Shown piece by piece: positions 55,325 through 63,914 of a DNA stretch of 64,000 nt. A program made the translations under genes and the position numbers. Location of the stretch: the NCBI RefSeq assembly GCF_022012415.1, contig NZ_JAKLTR010000001.1:248001-312000 (forward strand), in the 5' to 3' direction. Every line of letters begins with the position of its first letter. Position 1 is the first letter of the stretch. This DNA comes from Terrimonas ginsenosidimutans. Its GTDB lineage: Bacteria > Bacteroidota > Bacteroidia > Chitinophagales > Chitinophagaceae. The notes beneath the pieces were generated by a model that was not told the origin of the DNA, searched no databases, and was given only the letters and a program-made list of their open reading frames with translations.

Positions 55325-55415
55325 ATCGTCAACAAGTTCTAACGGTTGTTAACAGACAAATGGATGACGGACGTTTTACAATTTCACGACGTGGAAGGAG
55401 CGCGGCGAACCACAG

Positions 55416-55484
55416 CGACACGCAGCGAACGCGGCGAAATACAATATTTCCTTCTCTGTATTTCGCCGCGTTCGCTGCGTGTCG
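55416..55484. repeat. 27-base perfect hairpin, GCGGCGA family
   Basis: 55416-55442 pairs with 55458-55484 without mismatch, with a 15-base AT-rich loop. Outer words GCGGCGAACCAC (from 55402) partly pair with sequence to 55501. It lies in the 518-base gap between the act promoter and the PurN gene, in which no gene is seen. Confidence 0.8.
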
Positions 55485-55671
55485 CCGCGCCCGTCGCGTT
55501 CCTTTTATGCCAATTCAAGGATGATCAGCCTCATCCGCTGTCATGATTTACAGCTTATCCACAATTAATGGAGGATGAACGACGAGATACCGGTCTCATC
55601 GGGGACAAATCCGGTTCCGGAAAGCAATCACCCGATTCCCCCTTTTAGTTTACTTTCGCGCCTACTTTTAT

Positions 55672-56562
55672 ATGTTTAACCGCCTGCAACAGAAATGGAA
55701 AGTCAGCGCCGCTCAGGTCGGTCTGATCCTTTGCACCTTCGCCATCGGCGGCAGCCTCACCGGCTATACCGGCCGGAAACTGATGAACCTGTTCGATATC
55801 TCGCCACAATGGCTTTGGGTCGTTGTATATGTAGTAATCGTAACTATCATTTGGCCGCTGGCCGTTCTCCTGATCAGCATCCCGTTCGGGCAATTCCGGT
55901 TCTTTACGAAATATCTCGCTAAAATGGGACAGCGGCTGGGACTGGGAAAGCCACAACCAACCATTGATAATCAAAATAGTAAAGTGAAAAAGATTGCGAT
56001 TTTCGCCTCCGGCGCCGGCTCCAATGCACAAAAGATCATCGACCATTTTAAAGGGAATAAAGAAGTGGAGGTCGCCGTCATCGCCTGCAATAAACCAGGT
56101 GCCGGCGTATTGAATATCGCGGAGAAAGAAGGCATCCCGGTACTGATGATAGAAAAAGAACCATTCTTCCGGGGAGACGCTTATGTGCCGGTCTTGAAAG
56201 AAAAAAAGATCGACCTGATCGTTCTCGCGGGCTTTTTATGGAAGATCCCGGATGCGCTGATTTCTGCATTTCCACGTCAAATTATCAATATTCACCCCGC
56301 TTTATTGCCAAAATATGGTGGAAAAGGCATGTATGGGCAGTTTGTGCATGCGGCAGTTGTTGCAGCCGGAGAGAAGGAAAGCGGCATCACGATCCATTTT
56401 GTGGATGAGCATTATGACCATGGCGATATCATTTTTCAGGCAACCTGTGAAGTTACTTCCGCAGATACGGCAGAAACAGTAGCTGCGAAGGTGCATGCAC
56501 TCGAGCACCAGCATTTTCCGAGGGTAGTGGAAGAGGTTTTGGGTCGACCGGCGTCCTCCTGA
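55672..56562 (+). CDS. purN: DUF6787-PurN fusion (glycinamide ribonucleotide formyltransferase)
   Basis: A 296-residue protein made of two parts. Residues 1-95 look like the two-helix DUF6787 membrane protein (KWKVSAAQVGLILCTFAIG, then WLWVVVYVVIVTIIWPLAVLL). Residues ~105-290 are PurN: ASGAGSNAQ, the NIHPALLP motif with its catalytic Asn/His, and HFVDEHYDHGDIIFQ holding the catalytic Asp. It should formylate GAR with 10-formyl-THF in purine synthesis. No stop separates the parts; a GTG at 55984 could allow separate start of PurN. The fusion would anchor PurN at the inner membrane. Hairpins of the same family lie on both sides. Confidence 0.9.
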   Translation: MFNRLQQKWKVSAAQVGLILCTFAIGGSLTGYTGRKLMNLFDISPQWLWVVVYVVIVTIIWPLAVLLISIPFGQFRFFTKYLAKMGQRLGLGKPQPTIDNQNSKVKKIAIFASGAGSNAQKIIDHFKGNKEVEVAVIACNKPGAGVLNIAEKEGIPVLMIEKEPFFRGDAYVPVLKEKKIDLIVLAGFLWKIPDALISAFPRQIINIHPALLPKYGGKGMYGQFVHAAVVAAGEKESGITIHFVDEHYDHGDIIFQATCEVTSADTAETVAAKVHALEHQHFPRVVEEVLGRPASS

Positions 56563-56584
56563 GCTAAAACTTCGGCGGACAGGT

Positions 56585-56690
56585 AAGGAACGCGGCGGAC
56601 CACGATACGCGGCGGACACGGCGAAAACAGCCAAAGAATGTATTGTATTTCGTTGCGTCCTCCGCGTATCGTTGCGTCGCCGCGTTCCTT
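56585..56690. repeat. Intergenic hairpin, GCGGCGA family
   Basis: AAGGAACGCGGCG at 56585-56597 pairs with CGCCGCGTTCCTT at 56678-56690, and CGATACGCGG at 56603-56612 with CCGCGTATCG at 56662-56671. It shares the outer words GGARCGCGGCG and GTATTTCG with the hairpin at 55416. Confidence 0.75.
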
Positions 56691-56743
56691 AATACGCCAG
56701 CCGTCCAGATTTCAGTATCTTGGTTCATAATACCATTACGCAT

Positions 56744-58018
56744 ATGAAATCTCTCCTGACACTTCTTGCCCTGCTCATTACAGCAGCCAGCTTCGCCCAG
56801 TTAAAAGAAGCCGCTCCGGAAACTGCCGGCGCCTCTTCTGAAAGACTGAAACGCATCGACCAGCTTTTCAAAACCTATATAGATAACAAATGGATCAGCG
56901 GCGGCACCGCCATCATCGTCAAAGACGGTAAGATCATTTATTATAAAGCAGCCGGCGTCAGCAGTCTCGACACGAAAGCACCTATGCAGAAAGACGCCAT
57001 TTTTCGCATCGCTTCACAAACCAAAGCGGTCACGACAGTAGCTATTATGATGCTTTACGAAGAAGGCAAACTGCTGCTGGACGACCCGGTTGAGAAATAC
57101 ATTCCCTCTTTCGCTAAACCCCAGGTCCTGGATAAATTCAACGCCGCCGATTCTTCCTATACAACGGTTCCGGCCAAAAGGTCCGTTACCCTTCGCGACC
57201 TGCTTACCCATTCTTCCGGTGTTGGTTACGCGCAGATCGGCTCAAAAGAGGCGAGATCGATTTATGCGAAAAATGGCATTTGGGGTGGAATTGGGGTTGA
57301 AAATGGGATGATTTTGGGCGAAAAGATCAAAAAACTGGGTAGTTTACCCCTTTTACACCAGCCAGGGGAAAAATGGACGTACGGGCTGAATACGGATATT
57401 CTTGGCTACGTGGTGGAAGTGGTAAGCGGTCAATCTCTCGACCAATTCTTCAAAAAACAGATCTTCGAACCACTCGGTATGAATGACACATATTTCTATC
57501 TACCTAAAGAAAAAACCAGCCGCCTGGTAAAACTGACTGCAGAAGATGAGAACCACCTGGTTAAATCCGTCAAAGAAGAAGCATTGAACCTTAGTGGCCC
57601 TGTCCGGGTGAACTATCCCGCAGAGCCAGGCACTTATTACTCAGGTGGCGGCGGACTCTCTTCAACAGCTCTCGACTATGCCATTTTCATGCAAATGCTG
57701 GTAAATGGCGGAGAATATAATGGAAAACGCATCCTTAGCCCCTTCTCGATCCGTATGATGGCGGCAAAACAATTCGACAAATTCACCTCTCCTGATACTG
57801 ACATGGGGCTTGGCTTCACGGTGTACACAGACAGAAGCGTTGCCTATTCACCCCTTTCTCCCGGCTCTTTCGAATGGGGCGGCATGTTCAGCTCCACCTA
57901 CTGGATAGATCCAAAACAAAAATTGGTTGCCCAGCTTTTCCTGAATCAATACCCTAATTCGCATTCAGAGATACACGCAAAATTCAAAGTCCTGGTCTAT
58001 CAGGCGCTGCGCGAATGA
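56744..58018 (+). CDS. Serine hydrolase, beta-lactamase class C-like family
   Basis: A 424-residue exported enzyme. The ATG at 56744 begins a signal peptide ending at ASFAQ. The catalytic Ser-Lys motif is SQTK in FRIASQTKAV, then LLTHSSGVGY, the Tyr motif region WTYGLNTDILGYVVE and a Gly-rich YYSGGGGLSST loop. It is likely a periplasmic esterase or D-amino-peptidase rather than a true beta-lactamase. It stands alone, with structured repeats just before and after. Confidence 0.9.
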   Translation: MKSLLTLLALLITAASFAQLKEAAPETAGASSERLKRIDQLFKTYIDNKWISGGTAIIVKDGKIIYYKAAGVSSLDTKAPMQKDAIFRIASQTKAVTTVAIMMLYEEGKLLLDDPVEKYIPSFAKPQVLDKFNAADSSYTTVPAKRSVTLRDLLTHSSGVGYAQIGSKEARSIYAKNGIWGGIGVENGMILGEKIKKLGSLPLLHQPGEKWTYGLNTDILGYVVEVVSGQSLDQFFKKQIFEPLGMNDTYFYLPKEKTSRLVKLTAEDENHLVKSVKEEALNLSGPVRVNYPAEPGTYYSGGGGLSSTALDYAIFMQMLVNGGEYNGKRILSPFSIRMMAAKQFDKFTSPDTDMGLGFTVYTDRSVAYSPLSPGSFEWGGMFSSTYWIDPKQKLVAQLFLNQYPNSHSEIHAKFKVLVYQALRE

Positions 58019-58022
58019 ACAC

Positions 58023-58136
58023 AAATGGCCGCTAATGGGCGCGAATAAAGTTTTTCCGGTATAAGAAAGTGCTTACAGCCGACCTGGGATAATTTCCCGG
58101 CGATAAAACTCTATTCGCGCTCATTAGCGGCCATTT
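58023..58136. repeat. Intergenic hairpin, GGCCGCTAATG family
   Basis: 58023-58047 pairs with 58112-58136 with one mismatch in 25. It begins four bases after the serine hydrolase stop. The 64-base loop has a smaller CCTGGGA/TTCCCGG stem. Confidence 0.75.
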
Positions 58137-58205
58137 GCGTTTAATTCGCGTTTAGCGTTTTTTTAGCGTTTTGTTTCGTTACTTGTGGACCCTTAATCGC
58201 TTTGT

Positions 58206-59006
58206 TTGAATAGATTTTTACTTTTCACCGGAACATGTCTTGCTTTTATTTTGATCAGTGTTTCGCACGTCAGTGCGCAATACAAGATCAGGGGAACGGT
58301 GTATGACAGCACAAAAACCTATGCCGTGCCTTCGGTTTCGGTATTGTCAACTTCCGGGAAAGGCGCTGTCACCAATTCAAATGGCGATTATGAGATCGAG
58401 GTGAATGAAAGGGATTCTATATGGTTCAGCTATCTCAATAAGCCGACGGTAAAGTTCCCTGTATTGAAAATAACTTCCCCGCATGCGTTTGATATTTCCA
58501 TTCAGTTAAGTATTACGGTGATGAAGGAAGTAAAGATCCGGCAACGCAATTACCGGCAGGATTCGATCCAGAACAGGGAAGATTATGCAAAGGTGTTCAA
58601 TTATGAGAAGCCGGGGCTCAAGATCGGATCGCGACCCGCTTATACGGGAACGCCTGTTGCGGCTGGCTTCGATCTCGAATCGATCATTGAGATCTTTAAC
58701 TTCAAGAAGAAACGGCAAATGGCTTCCTTCCAGCGAAGACTTATCCAGCAGGAACAGGACAGGTACGTTGACCACCGTTTCAGCAAAGCGCTGGTAAGAA
58801 GGCTCACCGGGCTGGATTCATCAGGCATCGTGAAATTCATGAACCTTTACCGCCCTCCATACGAGTTCACCGTGATGCTTGGTGAATACGATTTCCAGAA
58901 ATATATCAAAGACTCTTACGAACGATATCGCCGCGGCCTGCCGCCTTTACCATTTTATAAAGTAGAAGAAGAGGAGGATGGAGTGATCTATCCCAATAAA
59001 AGATAG
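58206..59006 (+). CDS. Exported protein with carboxypeptidase regulatory-like domain
   Basis: A 266-residue protein. The start must be TTG at 58206: an in-frame stop lies 12 bases before it, there is no ATG in the first 100 codons that keeps the signal, and a good signal peptide (ending near HVSAQ) follows directly. Residues ~27-100 read like a CarboxypepD_reg-like beta sandwich (RGTVYDSTKTYAVPSVSV, then GAVTNSNGDYEIEV), the module found before TonB-dependent receptors. The C-terminal half is charged and helical. It is probably periplasmic. The next gene starts 36 bases later. Confidence 0.8.
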   Translation: MNRFLLFTGTCLAFILISVSHVSAQYKIRGTVYDSTKTYAVPSVSVLSTSGKGAVTNSNGDYEIEVNERDSIWFSYLNKPTVKFPVLKITSPHAFDISIQLSITVMKEVKIRQRNYRQDSIQNREDYAKVFNYEKPGLKIGSRPAYTGTPVAAGFDLESIIEIFNFKKKRQMASFQRRLIQQEQDRYVDHRFSKALVRRLTGLDSSGIVKFMNLYRPPYEFTVMLGEYDFQKYIKDSYERYRRGLPPLPFYKVEEEEDGVIYPNKR

Positions 59007-59042
59007 TCAAACGCGTTTAAGGTTCAGCCTTAATTGCCGCTT

Positions 59043-60080
59043 ATGAAGCATCTTTTTGTTAGCCTGTCGCTGCTATTTGTATTGCCTGTATTTTCCCAGG
59101 AAATTGTTTTTACTTCGGCGCAAACATTCAGTAAAGAGGATATGAATAGCTTTTATTCCTCCGTTGCGATCAATGCCGACCTGGTATTATTCAACGCCAA
59201 TGATTTCAAGCTTTATGCTTACCGCAAAGACGGGACGCTTGCCTGGGAGACTTCGATCAACCGCAAATCAAATATCCCGCCTTTTTTTGTTGACAATTCT
59301 ATCTGGGTAAACGGGAATGAAAACCGGAACACGTATATAAGGGTTCTTAGCCGGAGCGATGGCACGTTAAAGAAAACGACCAGCTTTGAAATGTGGACGA
59401 CACCGATGATCCGTAACGGGGTTCTGTACAGCACCGGCATCTCTAAAGGCGGGTGCGTTTTTGCTTATGACCTTCGGGCTGACAGCCTGATCTGGGAGCG
59501 GTTCATCGCTCATGGAATTTCCCAAAAGCCATATTATCAGTCTGGAAAAATCATCGCCAACGCAGAAGGCGACAACTGGCTGGAGCTGGATTATGAAGGC
59601 CGCTTGATCGATCCCCAATGTGAAGACTCAACCGTCTCATTTCCATCAGAACTTAAATGCGTAAAAACCTTCGACCTACTCACGCACGACGGGATCCCCG
59701 TCTCCGGAAAGAAAGCCGAACGCCTGATGGCAAACGACGCAATCACCCGCAATAGTACGAGTCATACTTTTTTCCTTCAAAATGATAAACTGATCATCCT
59801 CGGAAACAAGCTGCGCGAAAAAGCCTCCATCAGGTTAGACGCCTGGTTTAAGGACAAAGAATTCGACGAATACGCCATCAAATCCATCATTGAAACAAAC
59901 GATGAAAAGATCTGGCTTCTCCTGAACAATCACGTCATCTCCTACAATCATAAAGCTAAAAAACTCGAAACCCAACTCGATCTATCCAACTGGGAACCTC
60001 ACCAGGTTGTAATAGATGAGGACAGGATCTGGTTCATCTCAAAAAAAGACGGTCTCCTCTACGCTGTCAGGAGAGGTTAA
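59043..60080 (+). CDS. Exported beta-propeller-like protein
   Basis: A 345-residue protein with a signal peptide ending at VFSQ, chosen at the ATG of 59043. Repeated strands with the pattern 'KLYAYRKDGTLAWET' and 'YDLRADSLIWERF' suggest a PQQ-type beta-propeller of about six to seven blades. No cofactor ligands are evident. It follows the carboxypeptidase-like gene by 36 bases and may be co-transcribed. Confidence 0.7.
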   Translation: MKHLFVSLSLLFVLPVFSQEIVFTSAQTFSKEDMNSFYSSVAINADLVLFNANDFKLYAYRKDGTLAWETSINRKSNIPPFFVDNSIWVNGNENRNTYIRVLSRSDGTLKKTTSFEMWTTPMIRNGVLYSTGISKGGCVFAYDLRADSLIWERFIAHGISQKPYYQSGKIIANAEGDNWLELDYEGRLIDPQCEDSTVSFPSELKCVKTFDLLTHDGIPVSGKKAERLMANDAITRNSTSHTFFLQNDKLIILGNKLREKASIRLDAWFKDKEFDEYAIKSIIETNDEKIWLLLNNHVISYNHKAKKLETQLDLSNWEPHQVVIDEDRIWFISKKDGLLYAVRRG

Positions 60081-60178
60081 TAAGAAGAAGAGGCCAGAAA
60101 AAGTACATTACTCTTTTTATCTTTAATTCTCAATAATAAACCACTTTACTCTTTAACTCTTTTTAAACTCTTATCCAG

Positions 60179-60730
60179 ATGGAGGAAAATCAGTTAGTGC
60201 TGGGAATAGGCACACGTCTGCAGCATACACAGTTCGGTCCGGGTGTGATCGTAGGGATCAGGTATGCCACCTATCTTATTTCTTTTATCAATCATGGAAT
60301 AAAAGAGATCGATAAAACGGACCCAAAACTGGACGAGATCATCCCTGAGAATCTTAGTGTGGAAGTCGAAACCCATTCCGAAACGGAGCGTTCATTGCTT
60401 AAGATCCTTCGTCTATGGGGAGGGATCACAGAGCCGGTTCCTCTGGGGGACAGATGGACCGGAGGTACGCTGATCCTCCAGCCTGCAGACAAGAATCTGA
60501 AAGGAAAAGAAATTCCGGTAGAGGATTTCTTTCACAAAGTGGTGATGCTGCGTGACAGGTTGCGGGTTCTCGAGCAAAACATCAATAGTAATAAAAAGCT
60601 CTCTGACGAGGATAAAGTGGGCATGCAACAGTACGTAACACGTTGCTATGGCTCGCTTACAACGTTCAATGTGCTGTTCCGCAATAAAGAGGATTGGTTT
60701 GTGGGCGAAAAAAGCTCCAAAGACGAGTAA
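60179..60730 (+). CDS. Hypothetical cytoplasmic protein, 183 residues
   Basis: A conserved-looking protein without signal or membrane segment. Residues 10-50 read like a small SH3-like barrel (RLQHTQFGPGVIVGI, then LISFINHGIKEID), as in DNA- or protein-binding Tudor-like folds. The rest is helical with an acidic end. I do not know the family. A strong hairpin pair follows. Confidence 0.65.
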   Translation: MEENQLVLGIGTRLQHTQFGPGVIVGIRYATYLISFINHGIKEIDKTDPKLDEIIPENLSVEVETHSETERSLLKILRLWGGITEPVPLGDRWTGGTLILQPADKNLKGKEIPVEDFFHKVVMLRDRLRVLEQNINSNKKLSDEDKVGMQQYVTRCYGSLTTFNVLFRNKEDWFVGEKSSKDE

Positions 60731-60795
60731 CGTTTCCGGGCGTTCTGTGTAGAATACACCACACGATACCATCTATCCTTACACACTAAAAAATT

Positions 60796-60867
60796 TATAC
60801 GTGCCGTATTGCACGTATATAAAAATGAAAGCCAGTGTCTTGCATGTGTTTGCAAGGCACTGGCTTT
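60796..60867. terminator. Two hairpins after the 183-residue protein gene
   Basis: TATACGTGC and GCACGTATA (60796-60804 and 60811-60819, loop 6) are followed by a 17-base stem with one mismatch, 60828-60844 against 60851-60867. The second base region has AAA/TTT ends, so it could act as a terminator in either direction. Confidence 0.5.
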
Positions 60868-60930
60868 CGACGTTCCGGCAGCATTGGCGCAAGAATTGGC
60901 GGAATGGAGGTATTAACCAATTTGCACGAT

Positions 60931-61218
60931 ATGAAACATTCAACTATTATGCGTAGCATCCGTGTTATATTTACCGGTTTGCTGTTATTCGCAATACAGA
61001 CTTTTCTTTTTGCTCAGGAGAAAGCGATCGAAGTGAACGAGGCCCAGATCGGCAACTGGTTTGAACGAAACTGGAAATGGGTGGTTGGCGGCGTCGTATT
61101 GGTGATACTAATCGGACTGTTCAGCGGCGGCGGCTCAAGACGCAGAACAACAACTGTTGTCAGGAAAGACGACTTGGGAAATGTAAAGAGTGTTACAACA
61201 ACGGAAGTAAGTGATTAG
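60931..61218 (+). CDS. Small exported membrane protein
   Basis: A 95-residue protein with a signal-like first segment ending near FLFAQ, a second membrane helix (WVVGGVVLVILIGLF) and a cytoplasmic Arg/Thr/Val-rich tail. The start at 60931 is chosen over 60949 because both fit, but the first keeps a longer basic lead. I do not recognise the family. Confidence 0.6.
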   Translation: MKHSTIMRSIRVIFTGLLLFAIQTFLFAQEKAIEVNEAQIGNWFERNWKWVVGGVVLVILIGLFSGGGSRRRTTTVVRKDDLGNVKSVTTTEVSD

Positions 61219-61342
61219 TGTCGCAGCAGTGGCACGTCCATGTTAAACCTTCCCCCGCAAAGAAGCGGAACCAAACAGATTACATTGAAGGCTTTTTACA
61301 GCAAAGCATCTATGTAATCTGTTTTTCTTTTGTCAATAATCA

Positions 61343-61566
61343 GATGGCCGATGAGCGATGGCCGATGGCCGATGAGCGATGAGCGATGACCGATGGCCGA
61401 TGGCCGATGACCGATGGCCGATGACCGATGGCCAATGACCGATGGCCGATGGCCGATGAGCGATGGCTGATGAGCGATGGCTGAAAATACAGTTACAGCT
61501 TCTTTTCTATTAGCCTGTATCAAAACGCGGAGCTCGGCCATCGGCCATCAGCCATCGGTCATCGCC
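61343..61566. repeat. GATGRSC heptamer array with inverted partner
   Basis: Twenty direct 7-base units, mostly GATGGCC, GATGAGC and GATGACC, fill 61343-61482. After a 53-base centre, four inverted units (GGCCATC, GGCCATC, AGCCATC, GGTCATC) run from 61536 to 61563. The whole forms one foldback. The 395-base gap 61219-61613 has no other gene. Confidence 0.85.
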
Positions 61567-61613
61567 TTTAGTTAAACACAGCAGATTGCCGCATTTGTTA
61601 TTACCTTCCATTT

Positions 61614-63203
61614 ATGAAACGCCTTTTCACCCTCTGCTGCCTGATCTCTCTTCAGGCATTTGCGCAAAATAACACCTGTGATATACTCATAGAAAATGGG
61701 AAGGTCATTGACGGATCAGGTAATAACTGGTATTATGGCAGCGTAGCGGTCAGTGACGGTAAGATCGTGGCTATTGGCCGTAACATTTCATTTAAAGGAA
61801 AGAAAACGATTGATGCAAAAGGCCTGATCGTCGCGCCCGGTTTTATCGACGTACATACGCATCTAGAAGGTGATGAAGACAAAGATCCCAAAGCGACAAG
61901 CTTCATCCTGGATGGTGTTACTACCTGCATCACGGGAAACTGCGGCAGCTCCAATATTGATGTAGCCCGGTACCTGAAATGGATAGACTCCTTAAAACTG
62001 TCGATCAATGTTGCCACACTTGCCGGCCACAATGATATCCGCAAACAGGTGTTGGGCCGTGCAAATCGTGATGCCTCTTCAACCGAGATGCGACAGATGG
62101 AACAGCTGATGGAAAAAGCCATGCAGGATGGCGCACTGGGCTTATCGACCGGCCTGATATACATTCCCGGTACTTATACCAAAACCCCGGAGATCATATC
62201 CCTGGCTAAAATTGCCGCAAACTATGACGGCTTATATGCAACGCACATGCGTGATGAAGGCGATAGCGTTACGCAGGCGATCGAAGAGGCGCTTGCAATT
62301 GGCCGCGGCGCCAATATCCCTGTTGAGATCTCACATTTCAAGCTAAGCGGTCAGCAGAACTGGGGCAGAAGCCGGGAAACTGTTGCCATGATAGAAGCGG
62401 CAAGACGTGAAGGGATTGAAGTGACGATCGATCAGTACCCCTATACTGCAAGCAGCACATCTATAAGCACGCTGATCCCCGAAGAGATCCTTGCCGATGG
62501 CCAGGATTCGATCAAAGCAAGATTGCAACGTCCTGAAGTCCGCAGGTACGTCACCCGATCTATGCTGGAACGTTTAAAGAAAAGAAAGCTCAAGCATTTC
62601 AGTTATGCTGTAGTTGCGTACTATCAGTCAGACACAAGTTTTAACGGCAAAAGCATTGAACAGATCAATCTGATGAACGGCCGTAAGCATAATGCAAAGA
62701 CAGAAACCGAGACCGTAATGGAGATCATGATCAATGGAGGAGCGAGTGCTGTCTTTCACGGTATGGGCGAGGAAGATGTAAAGCGTATCATGCAATATCC
62801 GTTCAATATGTTTGCCAGCGATGCAACGATCCGCGTATTAAATGCGGGCATGCCGCATCCGAGAGGATATGGAACGAATGCACGTGTCCTGGCAAAATAT
62901 GTTCGGGAAGAGAAAGTAATTTCTCTCGAAGAAGCGATCCGCAGGATGACTTCGCTACCTGCTCAGAAATTTCAACTGCAGGACCGGGGGCTGCTTCGTG
63001 AAGGGTTTGCCGCTGACATTGTTGTGTTTGATGAAAAGACCGTAAAGGATGTATCAACCTTTGAAAAGCCTCATGCTTATTCAAAAGGCTTTCATTACGT
63101 ATTGGTCAATGGCGTAATGACCGTTGACCATGAACAACACACGGGAGCCAGGGCTGGAAAAAGCTTGTACGGACCAATGAAAAAGAAGGATGCCGCGAGG
63201 TAG
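61614..63203 (+). CDS. Exported N-acyl-D-amino-acid deacylase family protein
   Basis: A 529-residue amidohydrolase with a signal peptide ending at AFAQ. The metal motifs of D-aminoacylases are present: FIDVHTHLEGDEDKDP (HxH), TGNCGSS with the metal-binding Cys, ATHMRDEGDS, EISHFKLSG and FASDATI with the catalytic Asp. It should release D-amino acids or related compounds from N-acyl derivatives in the periplasm. It stands alone between the heptamer repeat and a convergent response regulator. Confidence 0.92.
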   Translation: MKRLFTLCCLISLQAFAQNNTCDILIENGKVIDGSGNNWYYGSVAVSDGKIVAIGRNISFKGKKTIDAKGLIVAPGFIDVHTHLEGDEDKDPKATSFILDGVTTCITGNCGSSNIDVARYLKWIDSLKLSINVATLAGHNDIRKQVLGRANRDASSTEMRQMEQLMEKAMQDGALGLSTGLIYIPGTYTKTPEIISLAKIAANYDGLYATHMRDEGDSVTQAIEEALAIGRGANIPVEISHFKLSGQQNWGRSRETVAMIEAARREGIEVTIDQYPYTASSTSISTLIPEEILADGQDSIKARLQRPEVRRYVTRSMLERLKKRKLKHFSYAVVAYYQSDTSFNGKSIEQINLMNGRKHNAKTETETVMEIMINGGASAVFHGMGEEDVKRIMQYPFNMFASDATIRVLNAGMPHPRGYGTNARVLAKYVREEKVISLEEAIRRMTSLPAQKFQLQDRGLLREGFAADIVVFDEKTVKDVSTFEKPHAYSKGFHYVLVNGVMTVDHEQHTGARAGKSLYGPMKKKDAAR

Positions 63204-63249
63204 CTCCGGGGTCCGGCAGTCTTTATTTAATACTTGCCTAAAAGGAACA

Positions 63250-63299
63250 GGCGGATGCGACGGAACAGTCTGTAAATAGTGTATCTCGTTGCGTCCGCC
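63250..63299. repeat. Small hairpin, GCGGA family
   Basis: GGCGGATGCGAC at 63250-63261 pairs with GTTGCGTCCGCC at 63288-63299 (two wobble-type mismatches). It lies between convergent genes and may act as a terminator. The words match the purN-flanking hairpins in part. Confidence 0.5.
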
Positions 63300-63314
63300 A
63301 CTTTGTGACGATCA

Positions 63315-63914
63315 CTACTTATCATTATTTAACAAGTAGATCAAATGCGGGAAACTGCTGATATTATTCTTCTGCAGCATTCGCCTCCTGTGGGTCTTCA
63401 CCGTCTCCAAACTGATTCCCAACTTATTCGCAATTTGTTTTGAAGAAAGTCCTTTCGCTACCAGAAGCGCCACTTCTCTTTCACGTTCTGTCAGTTCAAG
63501 CCCGGGCAAAACTTCATTTTCCTGTCGGAATAGTTTATGGAACGCCATCTGGATCGCTACCAGTAACTGCGCATCGGAATATGGCTTTACCACATACATC
63601 ACAGGATCAGTTGAAAACGCTGCCTGTAATGTTTTTGCATCGGAATAGGCTGTTAAGAAAATGATCTCGCACCCGTGCATTTTCTTGAGCTGGCCAGCCA
63701 GTTCAATTCCGCTGGTATCTCCCTTGATATGAATATCGCAGATCACCACCTGCGGCAAAGCATCAGCCTGGCTGCATAGCAGTAATGCAGTAGCGGCATC
63801 TCTTGCCACCCCGATCACCTTGAAGTCTTCATCCTCCAGCAACTCAACAATGCTTTCGGCCGTGATCAATTCGTCTTCTACTATCAGAATATTTGTGTTC
63901 TCTTTCCTGCTCAT
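63315..63914 (-). CDS. LuxR-family response regulator
   Basis: A 199-residue regulator: receiver domain with Glu13-Asp14 and phosphoacceptor Asp60 in VVICDIH, Lys in VVKPYS, and a C-terminal LuxR helix-turn-helix (LTEREREVALLVAKGLSSKQ, then ETVKTHRRRML). Its start overlaps the stop of the upstream kinase by four bases (ATGA), so they form a pair. Confidence 0.93.
   Translation of the reverse strand: MSRKENTNILIVEDELITAESIVELLEDEDFKVIGVARDAATALLLCSQADALPQVVICDIHIKGDTSGIELAGQLKKMHGCEIIFLTAYSDAKTLQAAFSTDPVMYVVKPYSDAQLLVAIQMAFHKLFRQENEVLPGLELTEREREVALLVAKGLSSKQIANKLGISLETVKTHRRRMLQKNNISSFPHLIYLLNNDK

Noticed and set aside
61343-61566. Possible CRISPR array
   Set aside because: Units are 7 bases with no spacers, and no cas gene is near.
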